NCBI GenBank assembly: GCA_022592435.1
Contig: JABYQS010000049.1
Span: forward strand, 62,001 to 126,000
DNA: 64,000 nucleotides
Source: Cerioporus squamosus
Lineage: Eukaryota; Basidiomycota; Agaricomycetes; Polyporales; Polyporaceae
Reading direction: 5' to 3'
A program made the position numbers and the translations under genes. The notes under the pieces are model-generated. The model saw only the letters and a program-made list of their open reading frames with translations. It was not told the DNA's origin and made no database searches. Below are positions 46,802-59,072 of the stretch, in pieces; within the stretch, counting starts at the first letter, position 1; every line of letters starts with the position of its first letter.

Positions 46802-47585
46802 ATGGGCTGTAAGTCGTCGTCGCCGTCCTGCTCGTCTTCCGGGCGTTGTGCTCACCATGCTGACCGTCTGTCTCGCCAGCCAACAAACCCCGTGGATTGC
46901 AAGCCGCGCGCAAGCTGCGCAACGACCGCCGCGAAAATCGCTGGGTGAGTCCTCACTCTAAATCCCCAACGTCTCCCACTCTCCCTGTCCGTCGCACCCC
47001 CATCGCAGTCGCTCAACGTCTCTCCTTCCATTCTCCAATGTGTAGGCGGACAAGGCGTACAAGAAGCGGGCCCTTGGCAACATCTACAAGACCTCCCCCA
47101 CTGGAGGCTCTTCGCACGCAAAGGGTATCGTGCTTGAGAAGGTTGGCGTAGAGGCCAAGCAGCCCAACTCCGCCATCCGCAAGTGCGTCCGTGTGCAACT
47201 CATCAAGAACGGCAAGAAGGTCACCGCCTTCGTACCGGTGAGTATCCTCCCATCGCTCATTGGCCCTGGTCTGGGTTTGCTGCGCTTTCGAGTGCTCTGG
47301 ATTTGGATGGCGGCAATTGTAACGTCACCATCTGACCGCTCCGTGTTCGCAGAACGATGGTTGCTTGAACTTCGTCGACGAGAACGACGAGGTCCTTATC
47401 TCCGGCTTCGGTCGCAGGGGTAAGGCTAAGGGTGATATTCCCGGTGTACGCTTCAAGGTCGTCAAGGTCTCGGGCGTCGGTCTGTTGGCCCTGTGGAAGG
47501 AGAAGAAGGCACGTACCTGTTCTCCGTTCGCACGCTTGTGGCTAATTTAGACTGTCCTGGCCTCTAGGAGAAGCCCAGATCATAA
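46802..47585 (+). CDS. RPS23: 40S ribosomal protein S23 (uS12)
   Basis: Decoding-centre protein of the small ribosomal subunit. Exons 46802-46808, 46880-46944, 47046-47237, 47353-47508 and 47568-47585 give 145 residues, the same length as yeast Rps23. It reads [20 protein letters not shown], then [60 protein letters not shown] and [20 protein letters not shown]. The KQPNSAIRK loop carries the proline that is hydroxylated in other eukaryotes. The first exon is only seven bases. The last intron (47509-47567) starts GCACGT, a GC-AG intron; only this choice restores the conserved KKEKPRS end. Retention of that intron would alter the last five residues. Confidence 0.96.
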
Positions 47586-48113
47586 GCGCATATTAAACAT
47601 CTGGTATCCTGTGATCCTCATTCGCAACACCTTATCTTGAGCCGTCATATCTGGTCGCGTCATGTCTGTATCAATCACCGTATTATATGCTTCCAAATGA
47701 GCTCCAGCCATATGCACTATGCCACCCATGCCGACCGTTGTAGTTCGTCGAATATGATTGGTCGTGTCTCTTTCTCTCTGGCATATTGGCTGCGAATGGC
47801 CCAGGTACTAGCTAGCATCTTCGACGAGTTCATCATCAGCAATGACAAAAATGATGTCCTGGGATGATCGCACGGCGGGAATCCCATACCTGGGCCACAT
47901 ACTCCCTCGGTATTTGCAACGACTTGGGTGAGGTGATTGTGGCATCGTTGAGTCTTGTCCTCGTAAGCAGTCTCGCAAAGTCTTCAATAGCCGAGGTGGG
48001 CGAGAGGGCAAACAATTCCGCACAGAGCCATGCAGACAAGCAAGTCGCGCATTGGAAACGTATGAGTTATTCGTATGAAGGAACGTCGATGAGGTCTACG
48101 GACACCAAGCCCA
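47586..48113. other. 3' flanks of RPS23 and the subtilase
   Basis: About 530 bp between convergent genes. The open frames here are short and unrecognisable. Confidence 0.5.
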
Positions 48114-51100
48114 TCACGACGGAACCGCGAATCCGAGGACCGGGCTTAACCAGCTCTCGAAGTCCTCTTCCTTCGTCGGGTCGCCGGTGACCTTCTGGGC
48201 GCGGAGGAGGATCCGGTATGAGCCGTTCGGATTGTCGTCCCATTCGCGAATTGCGGCGTCGGGATTGAGAGCTCGTTGAACCCTGTGCCGTCCTGCGCAC
48301 ACGCAACGTCAACAGTACGACGGGTACTGGGGAAAAAAGGGAGCACTACTCACATCCACGTCCGAGTTGCGGGGTTGGAAGTCTGCCTCGAGGAGCGTGC
48401 CCAGGATCTTGACCTTCGCGAACGTGCCCTGGCCCGGGTTGTGCGGGAAGCTGAAGACCGAACGCTCGAAGACGTGCGTTTCCGCCTCGTCCTCGTCGAC
48501 ATCGCGCGTGTTCAAGTTCAGTGTCGTGTTGAGCTTGATGTTCGAGTCGACGAGGTCGAACCGCAGCTTTGGCGTGCCAAAGTTCAGGCGCATCAGCACA
48601 GAGGGGAAGTCGCCGTCGACGAATGTGAAGTTCTCCGGGGTGGTGAAGAAGTTGCCCTGCCCGTCGACCATCGTGGGCAGGTTCACCCCGAAGAAGACGT
48701 CGGTGTTGTCCACGACGGGCATGTCCTTGAGCGACGCGGCGAGGCCGAGGTATGATACGTGGAAGGTCTCGTTTGCGTTGGTGCCCTGGATGAAGCCAGA
48801 GAAGACGGGGAACGTCTTGGCGTCGAGGCCTTTGGGAGGCGCGATGGAGACCCTCACGGTCTGCGTTTGGCCGGGTTGTACGGTGAAGGACTGGGGCGAA
48901 AACGAGACCTGCGCGGCTGTGGCGTCAAGGGGTACCGGTCCATCCGCTGGGAAGATCGAGCCCTGCAACAAGTACAGTGAGCCAGCGAGCTGAGATATGG
49001 GTAGAGACGACGTACAGGCCTGGACAGTGATCGCGGTGCCAGCTGGTATATGGGAGAGCTTGAATGTCTTCCTCGCCTTGCCCGTGTTCTTCACAGTGAA
49101 CGTTTGCCTTTCAACGGTTTAGAGACGAGTGTGGGTCCCCACATACGCAGACTTGTACTCACACGCCACGGAAGTGCGCAGTGTCATTGGTGATGAGTTC
49201 CGTGGGCGACACAAGCACCTCAGAATGGATAGCACTGAACGCATCGACGAGACCAGCACCCTGCTGAGTGAGAGTCTGCAGCGGGTCGCCATCCGTGTGG
49301 CTCGAAGGTACGCGCTGCGCGGTAGACTCAAAGAGCGCGCGTGCGATCCTGCCCGTTTCAGCAGAGGTGCCGCGGACCTCGAAGAGCAGCGCTGACACCC
49401 CAGCCATGAACGGCGTCGCCATCGACGTCCCGGAGAGCACAGCGAACGTGCCGAGCGGGACGGGGAACGTCGAGAGGATGTTGCCACCGGGCGCGGCGAC
49501 TGCGGGCTTGAAGAAGAAGTCATTTGTGGGGCCGTAGCTCGTGAAGCTCGAGATGAGGCCGCCGTCTGGGTCGGGAAATTGTAAGCTCGCGCCCGACTGC
49601 GGGAATGAGATCGCAACTGGGGCACCCGCAGCAAACGCGTTGGCCAACTATTGACGGCGGGTGAGACGGAGTTCCGCGGTGACAGATAAGGAGCAGCACG
49701 TACAAATTCACCATCTGCAGCTTGGATCAAGACAGCAGTGAAGTTGTCGACCGAGATGTCCTGGAACCCGCTTCCGTTGCTGCAAGCAAGAAAGATCAGT
49801 TTGCTGCGAGTGAATGCCAAGTACGAAACACCACCACGTACTCGTAGATCAGGGTGACGTTCCCTCCCTTTGCCGCGATGTTGGTCAACTTCTGAACCTG
49901 AACAGAAGCACATGTCAGGAAAAGCCACATAGCGCACCGATCCCTCTTTCTCACGAAGGTACATGTCCCACGGCGGACGAGAACGACGAAGCCGGACAAG
50001 TCGGGGGTTTCATCCGGGAGCGGGTCGCACGCGTCGTCTACGACAGTCGTGTCGTTGCTGGTCGCAAAGAGAGGCAGCGTGCCATTGACCGGGAGCGGTA
50101 GCGCGTCGAAATATGTGATAGGGTCGTGCTGAACGCCGTGGACGGTCAGGTTCTGCAGCGGAATGACAGTGTTGTCGAGACTGGCGACCGAGATCGCGTT
50201 GATGCCGTTCCCAGGGCCGAAGTGTACCACGAGCCTTTTGAGCCGTCGTTGCCTTTTCAACGCCAGCGTGCATGGCGTACAAGTGAAAACGCATGATGCG
50301 AACATGTATCAAGGATGTGTGAGCGGCATAATACAACGAGGATATAAAACCGATCGAGACGTACCCGCAGCGATTGTGACTATCCGTCCCGACGCGGCAA
50401 TCCTGCTTGACACGACCGAAGTCGAGCTCTCAGTCCATCCGTCCGTACCGCCAAGCGACATGGTGAGGATGTTGTTGCCATCATCGACACCCCGAAGTAA
50501 TGCCTCAAGGAGAACTGAAAGGGTAAGTACTATTGGTATTGCATCGCAACAGCAAGGTGAATTGCTTGCCGTCATCGGTAACGGAACCCGTGCAGCCAAA
50601 GACGCGGTACGCATTGATAGATGCCTGGGACGCCACCCCACTGATGTTGAACGGATTGTTAGGGTCCGCCCCGATAATGCCCTACAGGATATGCGTGAAG
50701 ATGTGACGGCGATGCACGACAGAGAGACAGATGCGTACTCCGACGTGTGTACCGTGGCCGTTACACTGGTCCAGCGGATCGTCATCAGGCACGGGCGTGT
50801 TTGTACCTGCACAACATCGTGAGCAGCTATGGGTCTGGCAAGCAGTGTTTCATTACCATCTGGAACCGAAGTTAGTGCTATATTGAGAAAGTCTCGCGCA
50901 GCACTCACCGTATGCATCACCAACGAAGTCAGGTGCCACCGATGACCTTGTTGCCGGGGCCGAACGCGCCGCCAAGGAAGGGATTGGTATAATCGATACC
51001 TGCGCGATCCCGTCAGGGACAGAGAGATACATGGTCCTGAAGTATCCATACCGGTGTCGATGCTACAGCGAAAGGTAGATCGACCTTCAGCACTGCACCT

Positions 51101-51991
51101 CTGCCACATGCTGCCTCACTCACATTCCGATCTTGATGCCCTTCCCGAAGATCCCTGGGCATGCAGCTTATCTACGCCCTGTGTGACATTCAACGGGTTC
51201 AGGAACATGGAGCTTCGCCTGCGAAGACCATCTCTCCGTTCTCACCGTGAGTATGTGCGTCGACTCCGAGTCCGGGGGAATCTGCGGATCGCTGGGTCCC
51301 GTGACAACGTGCAGCTTCACAGGCCTGAAAGCATCCGCAATCAGCTACGACACATTCAGTGCGCGCGATGGCGTAAAAATGGCGAACAGTCAAGGAGACG
51401 TACTTCGGGGCGGGGATAAGGGTGACTGGGCGGATGGCCTTTACGCCGGGAATGTCAAGCACCTTCGCAGCGTCCTGCCATGACATGCGAACGTGAGTCT
51501 CAAAGCAATCCAGAGCACGCGGGCAGGGCATACATTCGCGTTCTGTTGGTCAGAAAGCGTGAGCAGGTGGCAGATGGCGAAGGGTGAGAAGCGGACGCGC
51601 GAGCACTTACGTCCAAGGTTAGCACCGAACCGAGGAACAGACCTGGGGAATTGAATTCCTTTTCCACCTTGAACCCGAGGTCCCTCTTCCGAAGAGATTC
51701 GTAGACGATCTCATGGGCCTGTCGGTGTGGTCAGCTCTCGCACGAAGCGGCATGGCAGGCCCCACGTCGGACAGCGACGTCGGGCGAGGCGATTACTAAC
51801 CGACCGTGTCTCGAGGGCCCGTTTGCCGGGTATATCGCTAGCATCGTCCACTTCAACGATGAACTTGTTAGGGAGGGTGTTGCCGAAACCGCTGGTAGCA
51901 CGCGAGACAGACGAAGGAGAGAACTTGGCGGCCAGAGCAAATCCGTAGCAGCAAGAAGGGGCAGGAAGACGGAGGCGATGGTCGGCGCCAT
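48114..51991 (-). CDS. Secreted subtilisin-like serine protease (S8A, PA and Fn3-like domains; apparent frame breaks)
   Basis: It starts MAPTIASVFLPLLAA at 51991, a signal peptide, then the I9 propeptide (GNTLPNKFIVEVDDASDIPG). The catalytic Asp is in IDTG-IDYTNPFLGGAFGP, assembled across two introns, and the catalytic His in CNGHGTHV. A GIIGADPNNPFNISGVAS block follows, then TMSLGGTDGWTESSTSVV and RIVTIAAG. A PA domain (DLSGFVVLVRRGTCTF, NIAAKGGNVTLIYE) precedes the catalytic Ser in GTSMATPFMAGVSALLFEV. An Fn3-like C-terminal domain (FSPQSFTVQPGQTQTVRVSI) follows, ending SYRILLRAQKVTGDPTKEED ... VLGFAVPS. This is the Vpr/minor-extracellular-protease type, a degradative enzyme. Apparent one-base breaks occur at about 51943 (signal peptide), about 50933 (after KVIGG) and about 48265. 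With all triad motifs intact I expect a functional gene with sequence errors rather than a pseudogene. Confidence 0.85.
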
Positions 51992-53351
51992 GGCGCAAGG
52001 ACGTGGGGCCGAGTACACTGAGAGGGTGCTGCCAGACTACTCGCAGACCCAGCGGGCTCTTTATACTGTTCGGACGCGAGCTCGGGACGTCCCTTTGACT
52101 ACGTCTGCACATTAGCGCCTCCGAGATGATAGTAAGAGGCCGTATGGAAGCATGTGGACGTCGTGCGACCATCGACGCTATTCGCGACGTGATCCCTGAA
52201 AGGTCCGCCGTCTTGGTTCGTTCCAAGCATCCAAGCAAGCTTCGAACAGGAATTCCGAGTAGCCCATGATATCGCGACCTGAGGCTGGCAAGGGGCGGCT
52301 TGGCGTCGTGTTGACTGATCCAATACTGTGAATAAGCCAGAAGTTACGAGGTCCCAAGTTTGAGCTGTCCTGCTGTGAGCTGGACAGATGTACGCGTCGA
52401 GAAATGAGGGGTGTCAGGCTAGACGGTCTTCACTCAGAGTACCCTAGCCAGTGAGTGGAGCTACTGAACAGGCGGATACTTGTCGGGCACATCAGAATCA
52501 GCTTAGCGAAGGAGGGGCTTGCACATACTCACCGTTCGGACGTTGTTGACATGGACATGGTGAGAGGCTGGTGAGAGTTCTGATTGTGAGGAAGTGGCGG
52601 GAATTCGGACTCCGTTCGGCTGTTACCGTGTGTCCTCATACTGCAAGCGCTCTTGTGCCAGTGCTAGGACTGCGGGTAGCCTCATACCCTGACTGATTAT
52701 GTGCTTACCTGCTCGTGTTATTGTGTGGGGGACCCTAAAGCAACTTGCCCCACCGTGCATCGAAATCAACTCTGGGCTATGACTACCCGGCAAGTCTCCA
52801 TCGACGTCTCGCCCCCGCGGCACCGAACAACCTCTAGAGCTCTACCCGGACGTCGGATGACTTAGTCCAGTCCAGAACCAGCACACGGCAGTATCTATTG
52901 TCTACTGGATCAGAGTACCATTCTCAGTGTCCTCAAAGAATGGATGTGGCCGACGTTGCAGCGGGTAGCCAACACCGGGTTAACCACATCGTGCTAAGCA
53001 TGTGCGGTAGTAGAGATACTTACCTACCATTTGCGGTAGCCAGGGCTGGACGCCTCGGACATAGGTGAAGTTAGCCACTCTTCTGGAAGGCGATCAGCGT
53101 TCGTCACCGTCTGGACTCCTGGTCGCAGTCTATCCCGGACGGAGGATGACGCACATTGCCCGATCTCGCGCGCACCGCGGTGGGGAGAGGAGGAGCCGCT
53201 GCATCCGCGCAGCCACCCGCTCGAGGGGCTGACCCAGCGGCCGGCATATAGCCCAGTCTCCCGCTCAGCCGCACTTCGATTGCAGTGACGTCCACCCTAA
53301 ACTTGCTTCACACACCCGTACCCGCTCATACCCGGACTCTCAACGTCCACC
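51992..53351. other. Divergent intergenic region between the subtilase and the cupin gene
   Basis: About 1.36 kb with both promoters. Frames here (for example 52623-52823 -) are short and unrecognisable. No repeats were noticed. Confidence 0.5.
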
Positions 53352-54172
53352 ATGCTGCGTCTCTCCCAGCAGACCTCGACTTCGACCATCACCCTCACGC
53401 CCCGCAAGAGCATCTTCCTCCCTCGTCTCCCTACCCGCCCGTTTGCGACGACGATGACGGCGTACAAGCCCAACACCGAGCCTCCGAAGACCGTCTCCGT
53501 CTTCAGGAACCTCTACCAGATTGCCTCCGACAACGACAAGTTCAGGCGCGTCCTCTGGACAGGACGCAACAGCCAGTCCGTGGACAAGCTGAATACGGGC
53601 GATCACTAACATGACTGTTGCTCTGCAGCTGGTCATCATGACCATTCCTGTTGGGGGCGAGATCGGAGAGGCGAGTATATGCGCAGTTGCGTTCGATATA
53701 TGCGCTCAACTTCCCACAGGAGACGCACACTGTTGACCAGCACCTGAATTTCCTCTCGGGTACGGGCGAGGCGATCATTGACGGCGGCGCCAAGGTGCGT
53801 CGTCCTTCGATCTGCTAATGGTGTCCCGACTGATGGTGCCCTTCAGAAAGAGACCATTAACCCGGGTGACATTGTTATCGTTCCCGCCGGAACTATGCAC
53901 AACGTGAGCTCTTCGGTCCGAACATGCAGCGCATATGCTTACCTTGACACGCAGTTCAAGAACACTGGCCCGACCCCTCTCATTGTTTCCACGGTACGCA
54001 CCAGCTCGTGTTCGTGTGGTATTGGTCATGACGTCCTTCTGGGCAGGTCTACGCACCCGCCGAGCACAAGGCTGATACTGTGCACGACACCATGGAACAA
54101 GGAGAGAAGCTTGAGGAGGAGGGGAAGGATGAGCCTCCGGAGTGGGCGCAGGAGCAGCACAAGAAAGTTTGA
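53352..54172 (+). CDS. Cupin-domain protein (mannose-6-phosphate-isomerase-like)
   Basis: It starts MLRLSQQTSTSTITLTPRKS, a basic leader that could target mitochondria, with a second Met (MTAYKPNTEPPKTVSVF) 34 codons in that may be the real start. The small beta-barrel reads LVIMTIPVGGEIGEETHTVD, then HLNFLSGTGEAIIDGG, ETINPGDIVIVPAGTMHNF and KNTGPTPLIVSTVYAPAEHK, ending EPPEWAQEQHKKV. The cupin motif 1 residues G(E)IGEETH...DQ and motif 2 PAGTMHN provide metal ligands (Glu, His, Gln, His). Typical bacterial relatives are about this short and lack a known substrate. One intron (53671-53719) begins GCGAGT, a second GC-AG case. It converges with the glutaredoxin gene, with 186 bp between stops. 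Confidence 0.82.
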
Positions 54173-54358
54173 GGTGTTCTCTTCTTGAGTCGCGCGATGG
54201 ACGCTTTGGACGCGATGTACGATAGCATGATACCAGATGGACGCTGTGTTCGCCGCAATGATGCCCTGTTCAGACCCAATAAGACTCAATATACCGCAAC
54301 ATGCATTCTTCGCGTATCGTACAACTAGCAATGAGCACGTTGACCCAGGTATCAAATT

Positions 54359-55243
54359 TCAAGCTTCGGCAGCAGCGCCCTTGATGGTTAAGCCGCCCTC
54401 TTCGAGGAGTCTTTTCAGTCGGTGCTCGTCGTGCATCTGGTGAATGTCGTCTGAGCCGCCTATCGAGCTGCCCTGACCACCCCAGAATGATCAGCAAAGT
54501 GGACGTTCCGTAGCGAAGAACATACCTTGAGCAAGATATTGGGCACCGTACTCCGACCAGTTAACCTCGCCAGAATGGCCTGCACCTGCGGCCCGTCCGA
54601 GCGCACGTTCAGCTCAACAATCTTCGGCGCCGGCTCGATTTCGTAGGAAGCAAGCAGCGTCTTCGCACTTCGCGAATATCTGCAATGTTACAAGTCAGCG
54701 CGAGCCAGCTCACGAATCTAGGGAATGCACGCACGGGCAATACGTCTTGCTGAACACGACAAGCGGGTACTGCTCCTTCACGCGCTTCGTGTGCTCCTCC
54801 CAGTCGTACTTGCCGTCGGGCGCATACACCCTCAGGTCGACCGGCTTCCCCGCGTCGACCGCCACGCTGCCCAGCCCCTCCACACGTATCGAGCCCCCGT
54901 CCTCGTCGAGCGCCGCTCCGGGTGCGCGGTGAGGAAGTGCAGGAGCGCGTCGATCTCGCGCAAGCCCGCGTACGCGCCTTCGCCTGCAGTACGCCTCCTT
55001 CTCGGCCTCGCTCTGGTCGGAGTCGGATTGCGCCTTGGCTTGTGCGACGCGGCCCGCGCGGGAGGAATCTGGGGAGAAGCCCCAGTCTTTGAGCGACTCG
55101 GAGAGGGAGAGGAAGGACGAGGACGGGGCGCCGTATTGGGCGAGGTAGTAGATCCCGCCGAGGGTGAGCAGGAGCAGGGCCCAGAGGATGCGCCGGCGGC
55201 GGTAGGGCGAGCCCGTCCATGGGGGTGTGGTGGTGGACTTCAT
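54359..55243 (-). CDS. Membrane-anchored glutaredoxin (Grx6/Grx7-like)
   Basis: It starts MKSTTTPPWTGSPYRRRR at 55243, then the helix ILWALLLLTLGGIYYLAQY (type II anchor), a linker, and the thioredoxin-fold part: EEHTKRVKEQYPLVVFSKTY, the active site CPYS split by an intron, SAKTLLASYEIEPAPKIVEL, STVPNILLKGSSIGGSDDIH and EEGGLTIKGAAAEA. TVPN (cis-Pro loop) and GGSDD (glutathione binding) are diagnostic. In yeast, such proteins reside in the ER or Golgi and protect against oxidative stress. Between about 54914 and 54986 the translation is shifted by one base and then shifts back. In the other frame this segment reads GEGAYAGLREIDALLHFLTA, which fits the family far better. So two compensating indels are apparent. 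Confidence 0.85.
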
Positions 55244-55698
55244 GGCTGTGTAGGTTGGTAGTCTTCGAAGCGCAGAGCTGGGGCGACTGGAGGAGGTGGG
55301 CGTAGTATGCGGGCGGTGGATAGTGAACCGTGTCAGGTGTCTCGTCCAGCAGCGTCAATCTGGTGCTCGGTGGTGGACGAAGAGAGTCAAGAGACGAGAG
55401 ACCTGCAGCGGGTGTGACTCTGAAAGGCCGTCGTTGGACGCGGCGCCGAGCCCATTGACAGATCTGACAGTGACCGCGGGCTGGTCGTCGCTGCGGCGAC
55501 CAGCGAGGGAAACGCGTGCCCGCATCGGACGCGCACCGGCGCTCGCACGACGCGACGGTGGCGGGCGCGTATGCGGGTTGTCCGCTACGTTGCCGCCGCC
55601 GCTGTCCTTGTCCACCTTGTATCCACCATCGCAGCTGAAGCTATCCTCGTACACATCTTGGGCCTCGGCGACGAGCTGAGACTGCGCAGGAACAGCCT
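55244..55698. promoter_or_regulatory. Divergent promoter region of glutaredoxin and COG2
   Basis: 455 bp between divergent start codons. Short frames on both strands appear to be chance. No recognisable element. Confidence 0.45.
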
Positions 55699-58600
55699 AT
55701 GACATCTGTCCGGAGCCCAGATGCACACGCCTCCCGGGACCCCTTCGAGCTCGACCGCCTCGCCGAGGAGCTCGCGGCGCGCGAGTCGTCCAGACACCTG
55801 AACGGCGCCAGTACGACCGACGACGACGTCCCCGCCGAGGCGCGGAACCTGCCCGTCTACGTGCCGCTCTCGCACTCGGACCCGTACCTGTCGGCGGAGA
55901 CGTTCGACGTCGAGCAGTTCCTCCTGTCGCGCGCGTACACGTCGCTGCCGGACCTGCGCACGGAGCTCCGGGACTACCTCGCGGCGCTGAAGGAGGAGCT
56001 CGTGAAGCTCATCAACGACGACTACGAGGCGTTCATCAGCCTGAGCACGGATCTGCGGGGCGAGGGGGCGAGGCTGGAGGGCATGAAGCGGCCGTTGGCG
56101 GAGCTGAAGGGGCGGGTGCTCGTACGTCGTGCTCGTTCTGTATGTTGCGGTGTACGTCTGATAGAATCATGCTTGCTCGTCTGTTTGTGGGTGTGCGTAG
56201 GAAGCGAGGAAGACGCTGCAGGTTATCCAGGATGAGATTAAGGAGAAGCTGGACCGGAGAGCGGCCATCCGGGAGGAGAAGGCATTCCTGCACCTCCTCC
56301 TGAAGGTCTCGGAGTCAATAACACGCCTGGAGTCCTTGTTACTCATCGAGTCGCCCGAAGATGAGGGGAAGGACTCCGCTGCTGTCGAAACGATGCAGCT
56401 GACCTCTCGCGGGGACGCGGACGCGGAGGACAGGTCGGTTTGCGCATGTTTCTTCTGTACACTGCACCTCTGACATCGCTATAGGACTCGAGGGAACCGT
56501 GCCAAGCATATAGCGCGAGTAGCGGCAGAATACACCCAGCTGCTATACCACGTCTCGAGGGCACGGACGGAGCCATGCGCGTTCATAGACGAATCCCAAT
56601 GGGTTTGTGAGCTGTTTCTGTCAGCACGACCCCTCTGCCCGCTAACCCCCACCGCACATAGCGAGTCGACCGCATCAAATCGACGCTCTCGTCTGACCTG
56701 GACCACCTTTTTGCTACGACACTGCACGCCCTGGTCGGCGGGAAGGACGGCAAGGCGAGCAAGGTGACCGAGATCGAGAAGTCAAAGCTGTACGCAGACA
56801 TCACAGAGTGTCTGCGCACGTACGACGTGCTCGGGTTGTGGCGCGACGCCGAGGACGTCCTCCGCCGCGAAGTCGTGCGGGAGTTCGTCAAGAAGGTATG
56901 CCACCTATCCCATCCATGAGAGACGCCACTAACGCAAGCGTCCAGACCATATATCCAGGTGCTTTGACGTCGCCCCACTCTCCCATCGTGCCCCATACCC
57001 CCTTTCCCTCACGTACAGGTGCGACCTCACCCGCGCCCCCAATGACAGCCTCGCTCCCACCCCGCACACCATACACCCCCTTCACCGCATTCGCATCCAA
57101 GCAGAATCCATTCGAGTTCGCTCTCCGTGCGGACCCGCATCACAGCACCGCGAGCACGAGCATGGCGCACATCCTCGACGAGGCCGACGACCCGCTCGCG
57201 GCGCTGTACAACACCATCCTGCGGTTCGTCGACAGGGACGTGCGCCGGACGATGGAGATCGCGGAGGCGGTGTGCGCGAAGTCGGGGTCGCGCGCGGCGG
57301 CGGACAAGGGCGAGACGCGGGACGGGGAGGTGCCGGTGTTCGAGATCATGGCGAACGTGGTGTGGTCCGAGATCGGGAGGGCGCTCATGGACGAGCTCGG
57401 GAGTGTCATCTTTGCGGCGGGGAAGCCGGACGAGTTCCGCAAGGTGCGTGGATTCGAGTGGTAGGGCGAGTCGTAGTAAGTCGTGCTGAGACCTTGCATT
57501 CTACTTAGCATCATGAGACGACCCAGGCGTTCCTGCGGTCGCTGGAGTTCTTGGCACCGTCCGTGCAGTCCGTGGAGGCTATGAGAGCGCACATTGTGTA
57601 CACTTCGTTCGACCGGCGATGGCAGCTTCCGGTGTACTTCCAGATGAGATGGAAGGAGATCGTCACGAAGCTCGAGGAGTCACTGTCCACCACCAAGCTG
57701 GAGCGCAGCGCCTCGAAAGGTTTCGGTCTGTCCACGAGCCGTAGCATGCGACAAGTCTGACCAAGCTCCTCTTCAGCTTCTGCGCTGTTCGTCACCTCTC
57801 AAGCTTCTGCTGTGTACGACGCTATACGCGCGTGCTGGAGCGCTGAAATCTTCATTCCGGAACTAAACTCGCGATTTTGGAAGTTTACTCTTCAGGTGTG
57901 CTTGCGTGATTCTATGCCAGATGCATGTGCTCATGATGTGCTCTTACAGCTCTTGAGCAGGTACCGCACTTGGCTGGACAAGAGCCTTCCTCCCCTGGAG
58001 CCTACAGCGAAGGTCGCGGCTGCTGTAGCCGCCGAACGCATAGGTGGCGTGAGTCGTCCTCAGAATGCTGCCGTTTCGAATGCATACTGAAAAGTGTGTT
58101 GCGTAGTCTTCACCGACGACGCGGTCTGGTACCCCAATACCGACAGAGGCCGCGTCAGCCGAGAGCATCGCCGCGGACGATGCGCTGCTGCAGCAGTTCG
58201 CCATCGCGATCACGGACATCAAGGCAATGGAGGACCAAGTACTGAGGCTGTGGAGGGAAGAGCTAGTAGTAATGCTACCCGAGTCGTCACCAGGAGACGA
58301 GGGAAGGGATCGCTCCTGAAGGTCGGTTGTCTGCGGGTCAGTCATCATATGCGGCCACTGAATCGTTCACAGATGCACTCAAGCACGCATTGTCCAAGCT
58401 GACCTCCCTGGTCCCGACCCTCCTCAGCCAGATCGTCCTCATTCTCTCACGCCGAGGCTGCGACGCCCTCCTCTCCATGCGCTCCATCCCCTCGCAGTTC
58501 CGCGCCATGTCATCCAGCAAGCGCATGCCCACCGAGCCAAGCTACTTCGTCTCGCTCATCTTCAAGCACACCAAGGCCTTCTTCTCCATCCAGACAGTCG

Positions 58601-59006
58601 ACGGTCCCGGCTCCGCGCTGAAAGACACGTTCCTCAAGCCCGTCGCGGAGGAAGTCTTCGAGGTCGTCGCGCAGCGATACATCTACTTCCTCTCCGCGAT
58701 GAAGAAGACGGAGGAGTCGCTGCGGCGGCTGAAGAAGGGCAAAAAGTCGACGTACTCGCTCTTTGGCTCGAGTGCGCGCGAGGACGACGGGCGCGCGGAC
58801 GAGGAGAAGATCCGCACACAGATGATCCTCGATGTCGACGCGTTCGGGAGAGAGGCTGAATCGCTCGGCGTCCCCGTGCAGGAGAATGCGACGTATCGCA
58901 GTCTGGTGGAGATGGCACGGTCCAGTTTGACGGACGGTAAGTGCTGTCATATATTTCTGTCCTGCCCCAACGCTGACCATACATCCGCTCACTAGATACT
59001 TCCTAA
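55699..59006 (+). CDS. COG2: Conserved oligomeric Golgi complex subunit 2
   Basis: COG tethers retrograde vesicles at the Golgi; Cog2 belongs to lobe A. It starts MTSVRSPDAHASRDPFELDR at 55699, then YLSAETFDVEQFLLSRAYTS and LPDLRTELRDYLAALKEELV, the conserved COG2 N-terminal signature, and KLINDDYEAFISLSTDLRGE. Further exons give EARKTLQVIQDEIKEKLDRR, VREFVKKTIYPGALTSPHSP, ILRFVDRDVRRTMEIAEAVC, LKHALSKLTSLVPTLLSQIV, RYIYFLSAMKKTEESLRRLK and a final DDTS after the last intron. About ten exons. Around 58270-58300 the frame changes by one: either a 28-nt intron (too short to be normal) or a one-base indel explains it. The stop is 66 bp from the stop of convergent VPS8. Confidence 0.9.
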
Positions 59007-59072
59007 CCAGCTCTCCCTCTCTTATAGTACCCAAGATCTGCATGTAGTTACAAATTAACGGACGTATGCTGC

